From assembly GCA_021815925.1 (NCBI GenBank), contig JAKAZL010000001.1, positions 62,001-126,000 on the forward strand: 64,000 nt of DNA, given 5' to 3'. A program made the translations under genes and the position numbers. Source of the DNA: Pseudomonadota bacterium. Its GTDB lineage: Bacteria; Pseudomonadota; Gammaproteobacteria; Steroidobacterales; Steroidobacteraceae. The notes under the pieces are model-generated. The model saw only the letters and a list, made by a program, of their open reading frames with translations. It was not told the origin of the DNA and searched no databases. This document shows, piece by piece, positions 52,939 to 60,709 of the stretch. The first letter of the stretch is position 1; each line of letters begins with the position of its first letter.

Positions 52939-53676
52939 GTGAGCGCCAAGCGTCAACCCAGCGGAACGGTCGCACCGGCATGCGTGTCCTGCCGTGATTG
53001 TGCGCTGAAGCCCATTTGCCTGCCGGCGCACCTGTCGGGCGAGGAAGCCCGCATGCTGGAGGCGGCGGTGCAACGCGGCCGCCAGCTGCCGACGGGTGTC
53101 GCGCTGATGCGCGCCGGTGAGCCGATGACGGCGCTGTTCGTGGTGCGCAGCGGTTCGGCCAAGCGCTACAGCGTGACACTCCAGGGCTGCGAGCAGGTGC
53201 ACGGATTCGTTCTGCCCGGTGAGGCGGTCGGTCTGGAGGGCTTTGCGAGCGGTCGTTATACCTGCGAGGTGAGCGCGCTGGAGCCGCTCAGCTATTGCCG
53301 CGTCCCGATCCGCCGGCTGGAGCCGCTGCTCGAGCGGTTGCCCGGCCTGCGGCGCGAAATTCTGCGTCTGCTGGGCCAGGCGCTCGAGGAATCTCAGCGG
53401 CTGCGCTGCGAGCTGGCGCAGATCGATGCCCGCGGACGCGTTGCGCATTTCCTCGCCGACCTCTCGGGCCGGCTCGCACGGCGCGGACTCTCGCCCGTCG
53501 AGTTTCGTCTCAGCATGAGCCGCGCCGATATCGCCCGTCACCTCGGTCTCACGCTCGAAACCGTCAGTCGCGCGCTCGGCACTTTCAAACGGGAAGGCTG
53601 GCTGCGGGTGCGGGCTCGCGACATCAGCGTGCTGCAACCCGCTGCCCTCGTCGCACTCGGCAGCGGGCTCGCCTGA
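52939..53676 (+). CDS. fnr: FNR/Anr-type oxygen-sensing transcription regulator
   Basis: A CRP-FNR family protein of about 245 residues. I choose the GTG at 52939, since an earlier GTG at 52879 lies inside the FNR box. The iron-sulfur ligands match FNR: CRDCALKPIC gives the C-x2-C-x5-C trio and LSYCRVPI the fourth Cys. The effector domain has LPGEAVGLEGFASG, and the recognition helix LTLETVSRALG keeps the E..SR residues that read TTGAT. It should be an active dimer only without O2. A TATACT -10 lies just before the GTG and no ribosome site is seen, so this mRNA may also be leaderless. Confidence 0.93.
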   Translation: MSAKRQPSGTVAPACVSCRDCALKPICLPAHLSGEEARMLEAAVQRGRQLPTGVALMRAGEPMTALFVVRSGSAKRYSVTLQGCEQVHGFVLPGEAVGLEGFASGRYTCEVSALEPLSYCRVPIRRLEPLLERLPGLRREILRLLGQALEESQRLRCELAQIDARGRVAHFLADLSGRLARRGLSPVEFRLSMSRADIARHLGLTLETVSRALGTFKREGWLRVRARDISVLQPAALVALGSGLA

Positions 53677-53688
53677 GCCGCGCGACCG

Positions 53689-55566
53689 TCACACGAGCGG
53701 TGCGCTCGCGCGCAGTTGCAGCCGGAATGGCCAGGCATGCGGGACGATCGGCGCGTGCAGTGATCCGGCGTCAATGGAGACCCGGTCGGCGAAGCGTTGC
53801 AGTCGGCGCAGCAATCGGCGCAGACGCAGCAGATCGGCCGTGCTGATCTGCTCAATCCTCAGCGTCAGCCGCGCCGGAGTCTCGCGCAGCACGGCGCCGA
53901 GATCGGCGCCGATGCGCCGCAGCGCCCGGCCTGGCAGCGCGTGCAGCCGCAGATCGAGGACCAGCGAGGAATCTTGCGCCTCGGCGGGACTCACCGTGAC
54001 TTCTCCGGCGCGGGCGCGGCGCAGCGTGCGCGCGAGCCGCGCGAGGCGATCGCCGGCCGACTGTGTCTGCGCGGCTGCGGTGGCGCCGAAGTGCCGGCGG
54101 GCATAGTCCTGCATCGACAGTCCCACGATCCAATCGCCGACCACGACCGGCAGCTGCCAGGGCTTCAGCCACGGAATCGTGCGCAGAAAATGCCACTGAC
54201 GGATCGGGCCGCCAGGCAGGATTCCGCGCCACAGCAGGCGCAGCAGGATGCTCAGACCGGTCGCCGCGCCGTATTCGGTGCCGCCGGCGGGTCGGCCGAA
54301 GACCCGGCGCTTGTTGATGATGCGCCGCGCGATCGCTCCGTCGGCCAGCAATCGGCGGTGCAGCTCCCGGTAGCCGTCGATGAGCTGCTCGCGAGTCAGG
54401 TTCAACGGCTCGACGTTGGTATCTAGCTTGGTGTTGTCGCCGGCGCTGTCCGCCTCGCGCAGCCGGCCGGCGGCGCGCAGGCGCTCGTACAGGGGCGTGC
54501 GCGGCATGGCGTGCAGCAGGCCGATCATTGCCGTCTGAATGCCCGAGCGGGCGATGAACTGATATTGGCGCTCGAAGGTCGAGGGCGTGTCGTTGTCGAA
54601 GCCGACGATGAACCCGGCCAGCACTTCAATGCCGTGAGCGTGGATGCGCTGCACCGATTCGAGCGCATCGACGCGCATGTTCTGCACCTTGCGCATCTCG
54701 CGCAGACTTGCCTCGTCGGGCGATTCGATGCCGATGAACGTCCAGCGAAATCCCGCGCCCCGCATCAGCTGCATCAGCTCCACGTCCTCGGCGAGGTTCA
54801 GCGAGGTCTCGGTGCCGAAGCTGAATGCGTAATCGTGCTCGCGCTGATAGTCGGCGAGAAAGCGCAGCAGCTGTTTCGCGACGGCGCGGTTGCCGATCAG
54901 GTTGTCGTCGACGAAGAAAACTTTCCGTACGTCGAGGGCGCGCAGCGCGTCGAGCTCGCGGCCGACTTGTTCGAGACTTTTCTGACGCGGCTTGCGGCCG
55001 AACATGACGATGATGTCGCAGAACTCACACAGGTAGGGACAGCCGCGCGAGAACTGCATCGTGGCCGTGGTGTACAGATGCAGCGGCAGCAGATCGAAGC
55101 GCGGTACCGGTGAGTCGCGCAATTCGATCGCGCCGCCCTCCCGATACAGCCTCTCGGGGACGCCGGCTTCGAAGTCCGCGCAGAAGCGCGGCCAGATGTG
55201 CTCGGCTTCCCCGGAAATGACGGCATCGGCGAGGTCCTGGTAGCGCTCCGGGCAGAGCGAGGCGAAGCTGCCACCGGCGACGACGAAGTGACCGCGCGCG
55301 CGGTAGTACTCGATGAGCTCGCGCTGGCGGGGAAACTGCACGCCCATGCCGCCGATGCCGATCAGGTCCGCCTGCGGATCGAGTGGCAGCGGCTCGACGT
55401 TCTCATCGACGATGCGGACCTGCCAGTGCGGCGGACACAGCGCGGCCAGGGTGGCGAGTCCGAGCGGCGGATTGACCGCGCGCTTGCCGGGGAGCACCTC
55501 GCTCACTGCCCAGTGGAAGTTCCAGAAGCTCTCGGGGGATTTGGGATTGATGAGGAGCAGGCGCAT
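53689..55566 (-). CDS. B12-binding radical SAM protein (DUF4070-like C-terminus)
   Basis: A 625-residue protein from the ATG at 55566. A cobalamin-binding domain (RLLLINPKSPESFWNF... GIGGMGVQFPRQRELIEYY) precedes the radical SAM domain with the CxxxCxxC cluster CPYLCEFC (Cys176, Cys180, Cys183) and FFVDDNLIGN. The middle resembles hopanoid methylase-like and DUF4070 radical SAM proteins. The C-terminal 150 residues are unlike the core and look like an added domain. Such proteins do methylations or ring rearrangements; the substrate is unknown. A TTGACGGCCGTCAA palindrome at class II distance from a TACCCT -10 suggests FNR control, and the gene lies next to fnr and ubiT. Confidence 0.85.
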   Translation of the reverse strand: MRLLLINPKSPESFWNFHWAVSEVLPGKRAVNPPLGLATLAALCPPHWQVRIVDENVEPLPLDPQADLIGIGGMGVQFPRQRELIEYYRARGHFVVAGGSFASLCPERYQDLADAVISGEAEHIWPRFCADFEAGVPERLYREGGAIELRDSPVPRFDLLPLHLYTTATMQFSRGCPYLCEFCDIIVMFGRKPRQKSLEQVGRELDALRALDVRKVFFVDDNLIGNRAVAKQLLRFLADYQREHDYAFSFGTETSLNLAEDVELMQLMRGAGFRWTFIGIESPDEASLREMRKVQNMRVDALESVQRIHAHGIEVLAGFIVGFDNDTPSTFERQYQFIARSGIQTAMIGLLHAMPRTPLYERLRAAGRLREADSAGDNTKLDTNVEPLNLTREQLIDGYRELHRRLLADGAIARRIINKRRVFGRPAGGTEYGAATGLSILLRLLWRGILPGGPIRQWHFLRTIPWLKPWQLPVVVGDWIVGLSMQDYARRHFGATAAAQTQSAGDRLARLARTLRRARAGEVTVSPAEAQDSSLVLDLRLHALPGRALRRIGADLGAVLRETPARLTLRIEQISTADLLRLRRLLRRLQRFADRVSIDAGSLHAPIVPHAWPFRLQLRASAPLV

Positions 55567-55668
55567 GGTGTTGAGGCAACCTGATGGGTGAGCTCGGATG
55601 GACCGGCTCCCGCCGTGGCGGGCGCAGGGTGTGCTGCGGCAGGGTACGGCGGTGTCGGGGTGCGGTTT

Positions 55669-55682
55669 TTGACGGCCGTCAA
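55669..55682 (-). promoter_or_regulatory. FNR-family palindrome in front of the radical SAM gene
   Basis: TTGACGGCCGTCAA is a perfect palindrome of FNR-like half-sites (TTGAC instead of TTGAT). On the minus strand its centre is exactly 41.5 bases from the start site predicted by TACCCT (55646-55641, +1 at 55634), giving a 68-base leader. The same distance towards the esterase gene finds no -10. The TTGAC variant is also used by Dnr/Nnr-type regulators. Confidence 0.65.
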
Positions 55683-55761
55683 GTCGCGGTCCCGCCGACC
55701 GTGATCGGCCGGAGCGCGCGAGCGGCTGCCGTGGCGGCAGGATCGTGCTACGTTTTGAGCC

Positions 55762-57456
55762 ATGCTCACTGTGAATGACGACCGCTGGACTGACGGCCGG
55801 CGGGCACCGGATACCCAGGCGCAGCACCGGCAATGCCCGTGCGGAATGCCGGGCGGTGGCGCACACGTTCGCTTGCCGCGCGCGCACACCGCCGGGACCG
55901 TGGCACTGGCTCTGGCGCTCGGCCTGGCGGGTGGGCCGGCCTCGGCCACCCAAGCATCGCTGCTGGTGAAGACGCAGTACGGCCGCGTCCGCGGCGCGCT
56001 CGCTCAGGGCGTCATCGCGTTCAAGGGGATTCCGTACGCGGCTGCGCCTCGGGGCGCACTGCGTTGGGCGGCGCCGCAGCCGGCACCGCCCTGGCGCGGG
56101 GTACGCCCGGCGCGCACCTTCGGTGCCGATTGCATGCAGCGGCCGACCCCGGGAGACATGGCGCCGCTGCGCACGCGACCGAGCGAGAACTGTCTGTACC
56201 TCAACGTGTGGCGCCCCGCCGAGACCTCGCTCAAACCTCTGCCGGTGATGGTGTGGATCTACGGCGGCTGGTACGTCGATGGCGGCACGTCGCCGGCGAT
56301 TTATGACGGATCCTCATTTGCACGCCGCGGCGTGATCCTGGTGAGTTTCAATTACCGGCTCGGAAATTTCGGCTTCTTCGCCTTTCCGGCGCTGCTGCGG
56401 CGCGCGCTGCCCGCGGGCAATTTTGGCCTGATGGACCAGATTGCCGCGCTGCGATGGGTGCAGCGCAATATCGCCGCGTTCGGTGGCAATCCGCATGAGG
56501 TTACGCTGTTCGGTGAATCGGCCGGAGGCGCTTCGGTCAACGCGCTGCTGATCAATCCGCAGACCCGTGGCCTGTTCCAGCGGGCGATCATCGAGTCCGG
56601 CGGCGGAGCGGGGTGGCTCGGACCGGACCGACCGCTCGCCGGCGGGGCAGGTTCCGCCGCGGCCGCGGGCGTGCGACTCGCGCGCCGCTTCGGCATCACG
56701 GGGCAGGGGCGGGACGCTCTCGAGGCGTTGCGTCGCTTGCCGGCCGCGACGGTGCTCGAGGGGGTCAATATGCAAACCCGCGGTTACACCGCGGGCTACG
56801 TCGGTGGTCCGATCGTCGATGACCGGCTGTACTTCGGTCCGGCGGTCCAGCAGTACGCCAAGGGCATGGGTGCGCGAGTGCCCGTTCTGATCGGCACGAA
56901 CAGCGCCGACCTGGGTTCGATGCAGGCCAGATCGCGCACGGCGCTGTTCCGCGAGTTCGGCCCCGAGGCGAGTGCGGCGCGCCGTCTGTTCGATCCGCGC
57001 GGCACGCTTTCTCTGCAGCAGGTCGCAGGCGAGGTCGGCGCCATTCTGTGGATGATCGAGCCGGCCAGGGCCATCGCGCGGACCTTGGCCGCACGCGGCC
57101 AGCCGGTCTATGTGTACCGCTTCTCCTACGTCGCGCACAGCCTGCGCGGGGTCTGGACCCTGGGTGCGCCCCATGCAAGCGAGATCCCGTTCGTCTTCGG
57201 CACGCTCAGGGCCCATTACGGCGGCGCCGTCACCCCGGCCGATGCGGCGATGTCACGCGCGCTGCAGCGGTATTGGGTGGCCTTCGCGCGCACCGGACGG
57301 CCGGACCCGCGCGGCGAGCCGGTCTGGCCACGTTACCAGCCCGACGCCGACCGGCTGATGGACTTCACGGAGCACGGGCCGATCTTCGAGCCGGATCCGT
57401 ATCGGCAGAGGATCGATCTGGTCCTGCACGCCGGGCTGCAGAAACCGGGGACTTGA
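55762..57456 (+). CDS. Secreted type-B carboxylesterase
   Basis: An esterase/lipase of up to 564 residues with an exported N-terminus. Either the ATG at 55762 or, more plausibly for a signal peptide, the ATG at 55846 (MPGGGAHVRLPRAHTAG then ALALALGLAGGPASA) is the start. The catalytic Ser is in GESAGGASVN, the acid and base motifs include HASEIPFVFGT, and ENCLYLNVW is the type-B signature. The oxyanion loop reads WIYGGWYVDG instead of the usual HGGG, an unusual but not disabling form. It would hydrolyse carboxylic esters in the periplasm. It is divergent from the radical SAM gene. Confidence 0.85.
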   Translation: MLTVNDDRWTDGRRAPDTQAQHRQCPCGMPGGGAHVRLPRAHTAGTVALALALGLAGGPASATQASLLVKTQYGRVRGALAQGVIAFKGIPYAAAPRGALRWAAPQPAPPWRGVRPARTFGADCMQRPTPGDMAPLRTRPSENCLYLNVWRPAETSLKPLPVMVWIYGGWYVDGGTSPAIYDGSSFARRGVILVSFNYRLGNFGFFAFPALLRRALPAGNFGLMDQIAALRWVQRNIAAFGGNPHEVTLFGESAGGASVNALLINPQTRGLFQRAIIESGGGAGWLGPDRPLAGGAGSAAAAGVRLARRFGITGQGRDALEALRRLPAATVLEGVNMQTRGYTAGYVGGPIVDDRLYFGPAVQQYAKGMGARVPVLIGTNSADLGSMQARSRTALFREFGPEASAARRLFDPRGTLSLQQVAGEVGAILWMIEPARAIARTLAARGQPVYVYRFSYVAHSLRGVWTLGAPHASEIPFVFGTLRAHYGGAVTPADAAMSRALQRYWVAFARTGRPDPRGEPVWPRYQPDADRLMDFTEHGPIFEPDPYRQRIDLVLHAGLQKPGT

Positions 57457-57542
57457 TGGCGGGCGCGAGAGGCGGGGCGGGAAACCTGAGCGCCGCAGAG
57501 CGCTCAAATCCGGTGGTGTGGTACTCAGCGGGAGGTCGCGAC

Positions 57543-58097
57543 ATGAAGCGTTTGCAGGGTATTGCGCTCGGGTTCTTGCTGGCGGTGGCTTCGGCGGCAG
57601 CCCCAGCCGCAACCACGGCCGCAGCACACGTCAGCGGGTCGGCGGGCCGGCCGGCGATCTGGCGGGCGTACGATATGGACGTGGATCTGCAGAATCTGCC
57701 GCGGACCTACACGTGCGATCAGCTCTGGTACGTGTTTCACGGCATTCTGCTGCGCCTCGGCGTGCCGATCGCCAGCCTCAATGTCCTGCCGTACCGCTGT
57801 AGTACGAGCCCCACGGGCGATCTGCGCTCCCCGCATGTGCAGGTGAGCTTCCGCATGCCGGCCGTGGTGACGGGCGCTGCGGTCAAATGGTCTCAGCTGT
57901 CCGCCGTGCGCCGTCTCGTACTCATCCGGGCGGGGGAGCCGAAGAAGCTCGAGGCCGGCGACTGCCGGCTGCTGCGGCAGATTCGCGAGACGCTGCTCGC
58001 CTCCCTGCCGGTGCAGGTGGTTCACAGCAGCCTGCACTGCGGCACGGCGGCGCCGTTCAGCGTGACCGTGCGGACCTGGGTGGCCGCTGCGGGATAG
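57543..58097 (+). CDS. Secreted protein of unknown function
   Basis: A 184-residue protein with a strong GGGAGG ribosome site before the ATG at 57543 and a clear signal peptide (MKRLQGIALGFLLAVASAAAPA). The mature part has four cysteines that could form two disulfides (TYTCDQLW, PYRCST, GDCRLL, LHCGTA). No family recognised. It follows the esterase gene by 86 bp on the same strand and may be co-transcribed. Confidence 0.65.
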   Translation: MKRLQGIALGFLLAVASAAAPAATTAAAHVSGSAGRPAIWRAYDMDVDLQNLPRTYTCDQLWYVFHGILLRLGVPIASLNVLPYRCSTSPTGDLRSPHVQVSFRMPAVVTGAAVKWSQLSAVRRLVLIRAGEPKKLEAGDCRLLRQIRETLLASLPVQVVHSSLHCGTAAPFSVTVRTWVAAAG

Positions 58098-58171
58098 GAT
58101 GCCGGCGTATCGAGGTGCCGTCTGAGGAGGCACCGCGCGCTGCGGTCTCCCCAGACGGTGCGCCCGACGGA

Positions 58172-58780
58172 TCAGGCCGCGGCGAGCTGTGCCGCGGCGA
58201 ACTCGAAATTGGCGAGCTTGGCCAGGAAGTTGTCGACGAAGTCGGGGCGACGGTTGCGGAAGTCGACGTAATAGGCGTGTTCCCACACGTCGATCACCAG
58301 CAGCGCCTTGCCCTCACCCGTGGCGAGCGGCGTGCCCGCATTGCCGGTCTTGGTGATCTTCAGCCGTCCGTCCTGGGCGAGCACCAGCCAGGCCCAGCCG
58401 GAGCCGAACTGGCCGAGTGCAGCGGCCTTGAACGTCTCTTTGAATTTCTCGACGCTGCCAAAGTCGCTGACCAGCTTCTTCTCGAGGGCGCCCGGGATGC
58501 CACCCCCCGTGGCCGAGAGGGAATTCCAGAACAGGCTGTGGTTCCAGTGCTGGCCGGCGTTGTTAAACACCGGCGTGAGGTCCTCGCGCCCGTGAGCCGT
58601 GCGGACGAGTTCCTCGAGGCTCTTGCCCTTGAGCGCGTCGTTCTTCTCCACCAGACCGTTCAGTGCGTTGACGTAGGCCTGGTGGTGCTTGCCGTGATGC
58701 AATTCCAGGGTCTCCTGGCACATGCCGCGGGCGGCGAGCGCGCCAGGGGCGAAGGGAAGCGAGGGTAGAGTGAAGGTCAC
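58172..58780 (-). CDS. sodB: Iron superoxide dismutase
   Basis: A 202-residue Fe/Mn-SOD starting at a GTG at 58780 directly behind a strong GGAGG site; no ATG fits. Metal ligands are His28, His81, Asp164 and His168, and DVWEHAYY is the family signature. The Gln of NNAGQHWNH (Gln77) sits where Fe-SOD has it, while Mn-SOD has Gly, so it is the iron type (cambialistic possible). It removes superoxide in the cytoplasm. A candidate promoter TAGACA-N17-TAGCCT is annotated separately. The neighbour on the other strand is a ClC channel gene. Confidence 0.94.
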   Translation of the reverse strand: MTFTLPSLPFAPGALAARGMCQETLELHHGKHHQAYVNALNGLVEKNDALKGKSLEELVRTAHGREDLTPVFNNAGQHWNHSLFWNSLSATGGGIPGALEKKLVSDFGSVEKFKETFKAAALGQFGSGWAWLVLAQDGRLKITKTGNAGTPLATGEGKALLVIDVWEHAYYVDFRNRRPDFVDNFLAKLANFEFAAAQLAAA

Positions 58781-58827
58781 GGTGGCTCCTCCGTCAATGA
58801 AACCGATCCCGGTTGGGCGGGCTCCGA

Positions 58828-58856
58828 AGGCTAGGAGACTTTTTGGAATTTGTCTA
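58828..58856 (-). promoter_or_regulatory. Candidate sigma-70 promoter of sodB
   Basis: On the minus strand TAGACA (58856-58851) and TAGCCT (58833-58828) are separated by 17 bases, ending about 48 bases before the sodB GTG. A direct repeat CTAGGAG occurs at 58831-58837 and 58854-58860, overlapping both elements, which could be a regulator site or chance. Confidence 0.5.
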
Positions 58857-58990
58857 GGAGTCTGCCGGCGGCTCTTCGGGCATAATCGCGCGCTCAGGAA
58901 CCTGTCCCCGCTCTGGGGAAGGCGATTCAGCTGAAGGTCCAGGCCCGAAAACTCGCCCGTCATCCGCTCGCCCTGCTGCTGCGGCTGCGC

Positions 58991-60709
58991 TTGGCGCTCT
59001 TCGGGCACGAGGAGCTCGCCGGCATCGTGTTTTGGGCGACCCTCGTGGGCATCGCCGGGGCGCTCGCGAGCGTGGTGTTCCGCGCCGGCATCCGGCTGTG
59101 CATCCGGATTTTCAGCGGCTACTGGCCGTACTCCGAGCACGGCTCGGGGCTGGTCGAGGTGGCGGTGCGCCTGCCGTGGTGGCACCGGGCGATCATGCCC
59201 GCGGTGGGCGGGCTGCTCGCCGGCGGGGTACTGCTGCTGTTGCGGCGCCGGTTCGTTTCCTCCCAGGCCGCCGATTACATCGAGGCGGTCAACGTCAGCG
59301 ACGGACGGATCGGTTTCCGTGCCTCGATCCTGAAGAGTCTGGGCTCGATGCTCACCATCGCCTCGGGCGGCTCGATCGGGCGCGAGGGCTCGATGGTGCA
59401 GCTGGCCGCGATGCTCGGCTCGCGGATCGGCCAGCTGGCCCGTGCCCCGGTGCCACGCCTGCGTCTGATGGTCGCGTGCGGCGTCGCGGCCGGTATCGCG
59501 GCAGCCTACAACGCGCCGATTTCGGGCGCCCTGTTCACCTCCGAAATCGTCCTCGGCTCGATGTCGATGGAGAGTTTCGTTCCGCTGGTGATCTCCTCGG
59601 TGATCTCCAACGCGACGCTGAGCCGGGTCGTGCACGTCAGTCCCGTGTTCACCGTGCCGCACGTCACGGTCGCCAATAACTGGGAGCTGGTGTTCTACAT
59701 CCTGCTCGGCGTACTGCTCGGCCACATCGCCCCGCCCTTTCTGGCGCTGCTCGACTTCAGCAAAGCGCAGTTCGTGAAAGTCAAGCTGCCGGTGTATTTT
59801 CAGCTGGCGCTCGGTGGCCTCGGCGTCGGGATCATCTCGGTATTCGTGCCGGAGGTCTGGGGCAATGGATACAGCGTCGTCAGCCATATGCTGCTCGGTG
59901 ATGTGATTGGCTGGACGCTGCTCGTGATCCTGCTGGCTAAGGTGGTTGCGACGGCCTCGACCGTCGGCTCCGGTGGGGTCGGTGGCGTGCTGACGCCCTC
60001 GTTGTTCATCGGTACGGCGGTGGGAACTCTGTTCGGCGAAGCGCTGCAATGGCTGATGCCGCACGTTATCTCGCAGCCCGTCGCCTTCGGCGTGATCGGC
60101 ATGGGGGGCTTCCTGGCGGCTACTACGCAGGCACCGCTCACCTCAATCCTGATGATTTTCGAGATGACCGTCGATTACAACGTGGTACTGCCGCTGATGC
60201 TCACCTGCGTGACGGCGTACTTCACCGCCAAGGTCTACCGGCATGGCAACTCGGTCTACACCGCGACGCTCGCCCAGGCAATCGTCGCCGAGCACGGCGA
60301 TGACTGGCGGGTGCGCACGGTTCAGCCGCTGATCAAGCCCGCCCCGGTGGTGGTGGCGCGCGAGACGCCGCTTACCGACGTGTTCGATCGGCTGGCGCGC
60401 CGCCCGGTGCGCCGGGTGTATGTCACCGACGGCGAGGAGCTGGTGGCTTGGTTCAGGCCGCGGGAAGTGCACGAGCGGCTGCAGAAGGGCGAGATCAGCT
60501 GGGATGCTCCGGCCGGGTCGGTCGCCGCGCCGGTCAACGAGGCGCTCTCGCCGGAGATGTCGCTCACCGAGGCGCTCGATGCGTTTCTGCGCGAGAAGGC
60601 GCGCACCCTGCCGGTGACCCCGGGACAGTGGCGCTACACGCTGCTCGGCGAGGTGTCCCGCGATGACGTGCTGCTCGCGATCCGCGACCGGCTCACCGTG
60701 ACGAAGTGA
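58991..60709 (+). CDS. ClC-type chloride channel/transporter with two CBS domains
   Basis: A 572-residue or longer ClC protein. The filter and gating motifs are GSIGREGSMVQL (with Ser where most have GREGP), GGVLTPSLFIG and GGFLAATTQAPLTS. Tandem CBS domains occupy about residues 430-570 (VRRVYVTDGEELVAWF...). The TTG at 58991 is a permissible start, but the frame stays open upstream and LARHPLALLLRLRL looks like real ClC N-terminus; the only earlier candidate near a ribosome site (GGGGAAGG, 58915-58922) is a CTG at 58931. The true start is therefore uncertain. The stop overlaps the GTG of rlmKL (GTGA). Confidence 0.88.
   Translation: MALFGHEELAGIVFWATLVGIAGALASVVFRAGIRLCIRIFSGYWPYSEHGSGLVEVAVRLPWWHRAIMPAVGGLLAGGVLLLLRRRFVSSQAADYIEAVNVSDGRIGFRASILKSLGSMLTIASGGSIGREGSMVQLAAMLGSRIGQLARAPVPRLRLMVACGVAAGIAAAYNAPISGALFTSEIVLGSMSMESFVPLVISSVISNATLSRVVHVSPVFTVPHVTVANNWELVFYILLGVLLGHIAPPFLALLDFSKAQFVKVKLPVYFQLALGGLGVGIISVFVPEVWGNGYSVVSHMLLGDVIGWTLLVILLAKVVATASTVGSGGVGGVLTPSLFIGTAVGTLFGEALQWLMPHVISQPVAFGVIGMGGFLAATTQAPLTSILMIFEMTVDYNVVLPLMLTCVTAYFTAKVYRHGNSVYTATLAQAIVAEHGDDWRVRTVQPLIKPAPVVVARETPLTDVFDRLARRPVRRVYVTDGEELVAWFRPREVHERLQKGEISWDAPAGSVAAPVNEALSPEMSLTEALDAFLREKARTLPVTPGQWRYTLLGEVSRDDVLLAIRDRLTVTK

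Noticed and set aside
58781..60064. Upstream in-frame extension of sodB across the ClC gene
   Set aside because: The extension is antisense to ClC. SodB homology begins at the GTG at 58780 right behind a strong ribosome site.
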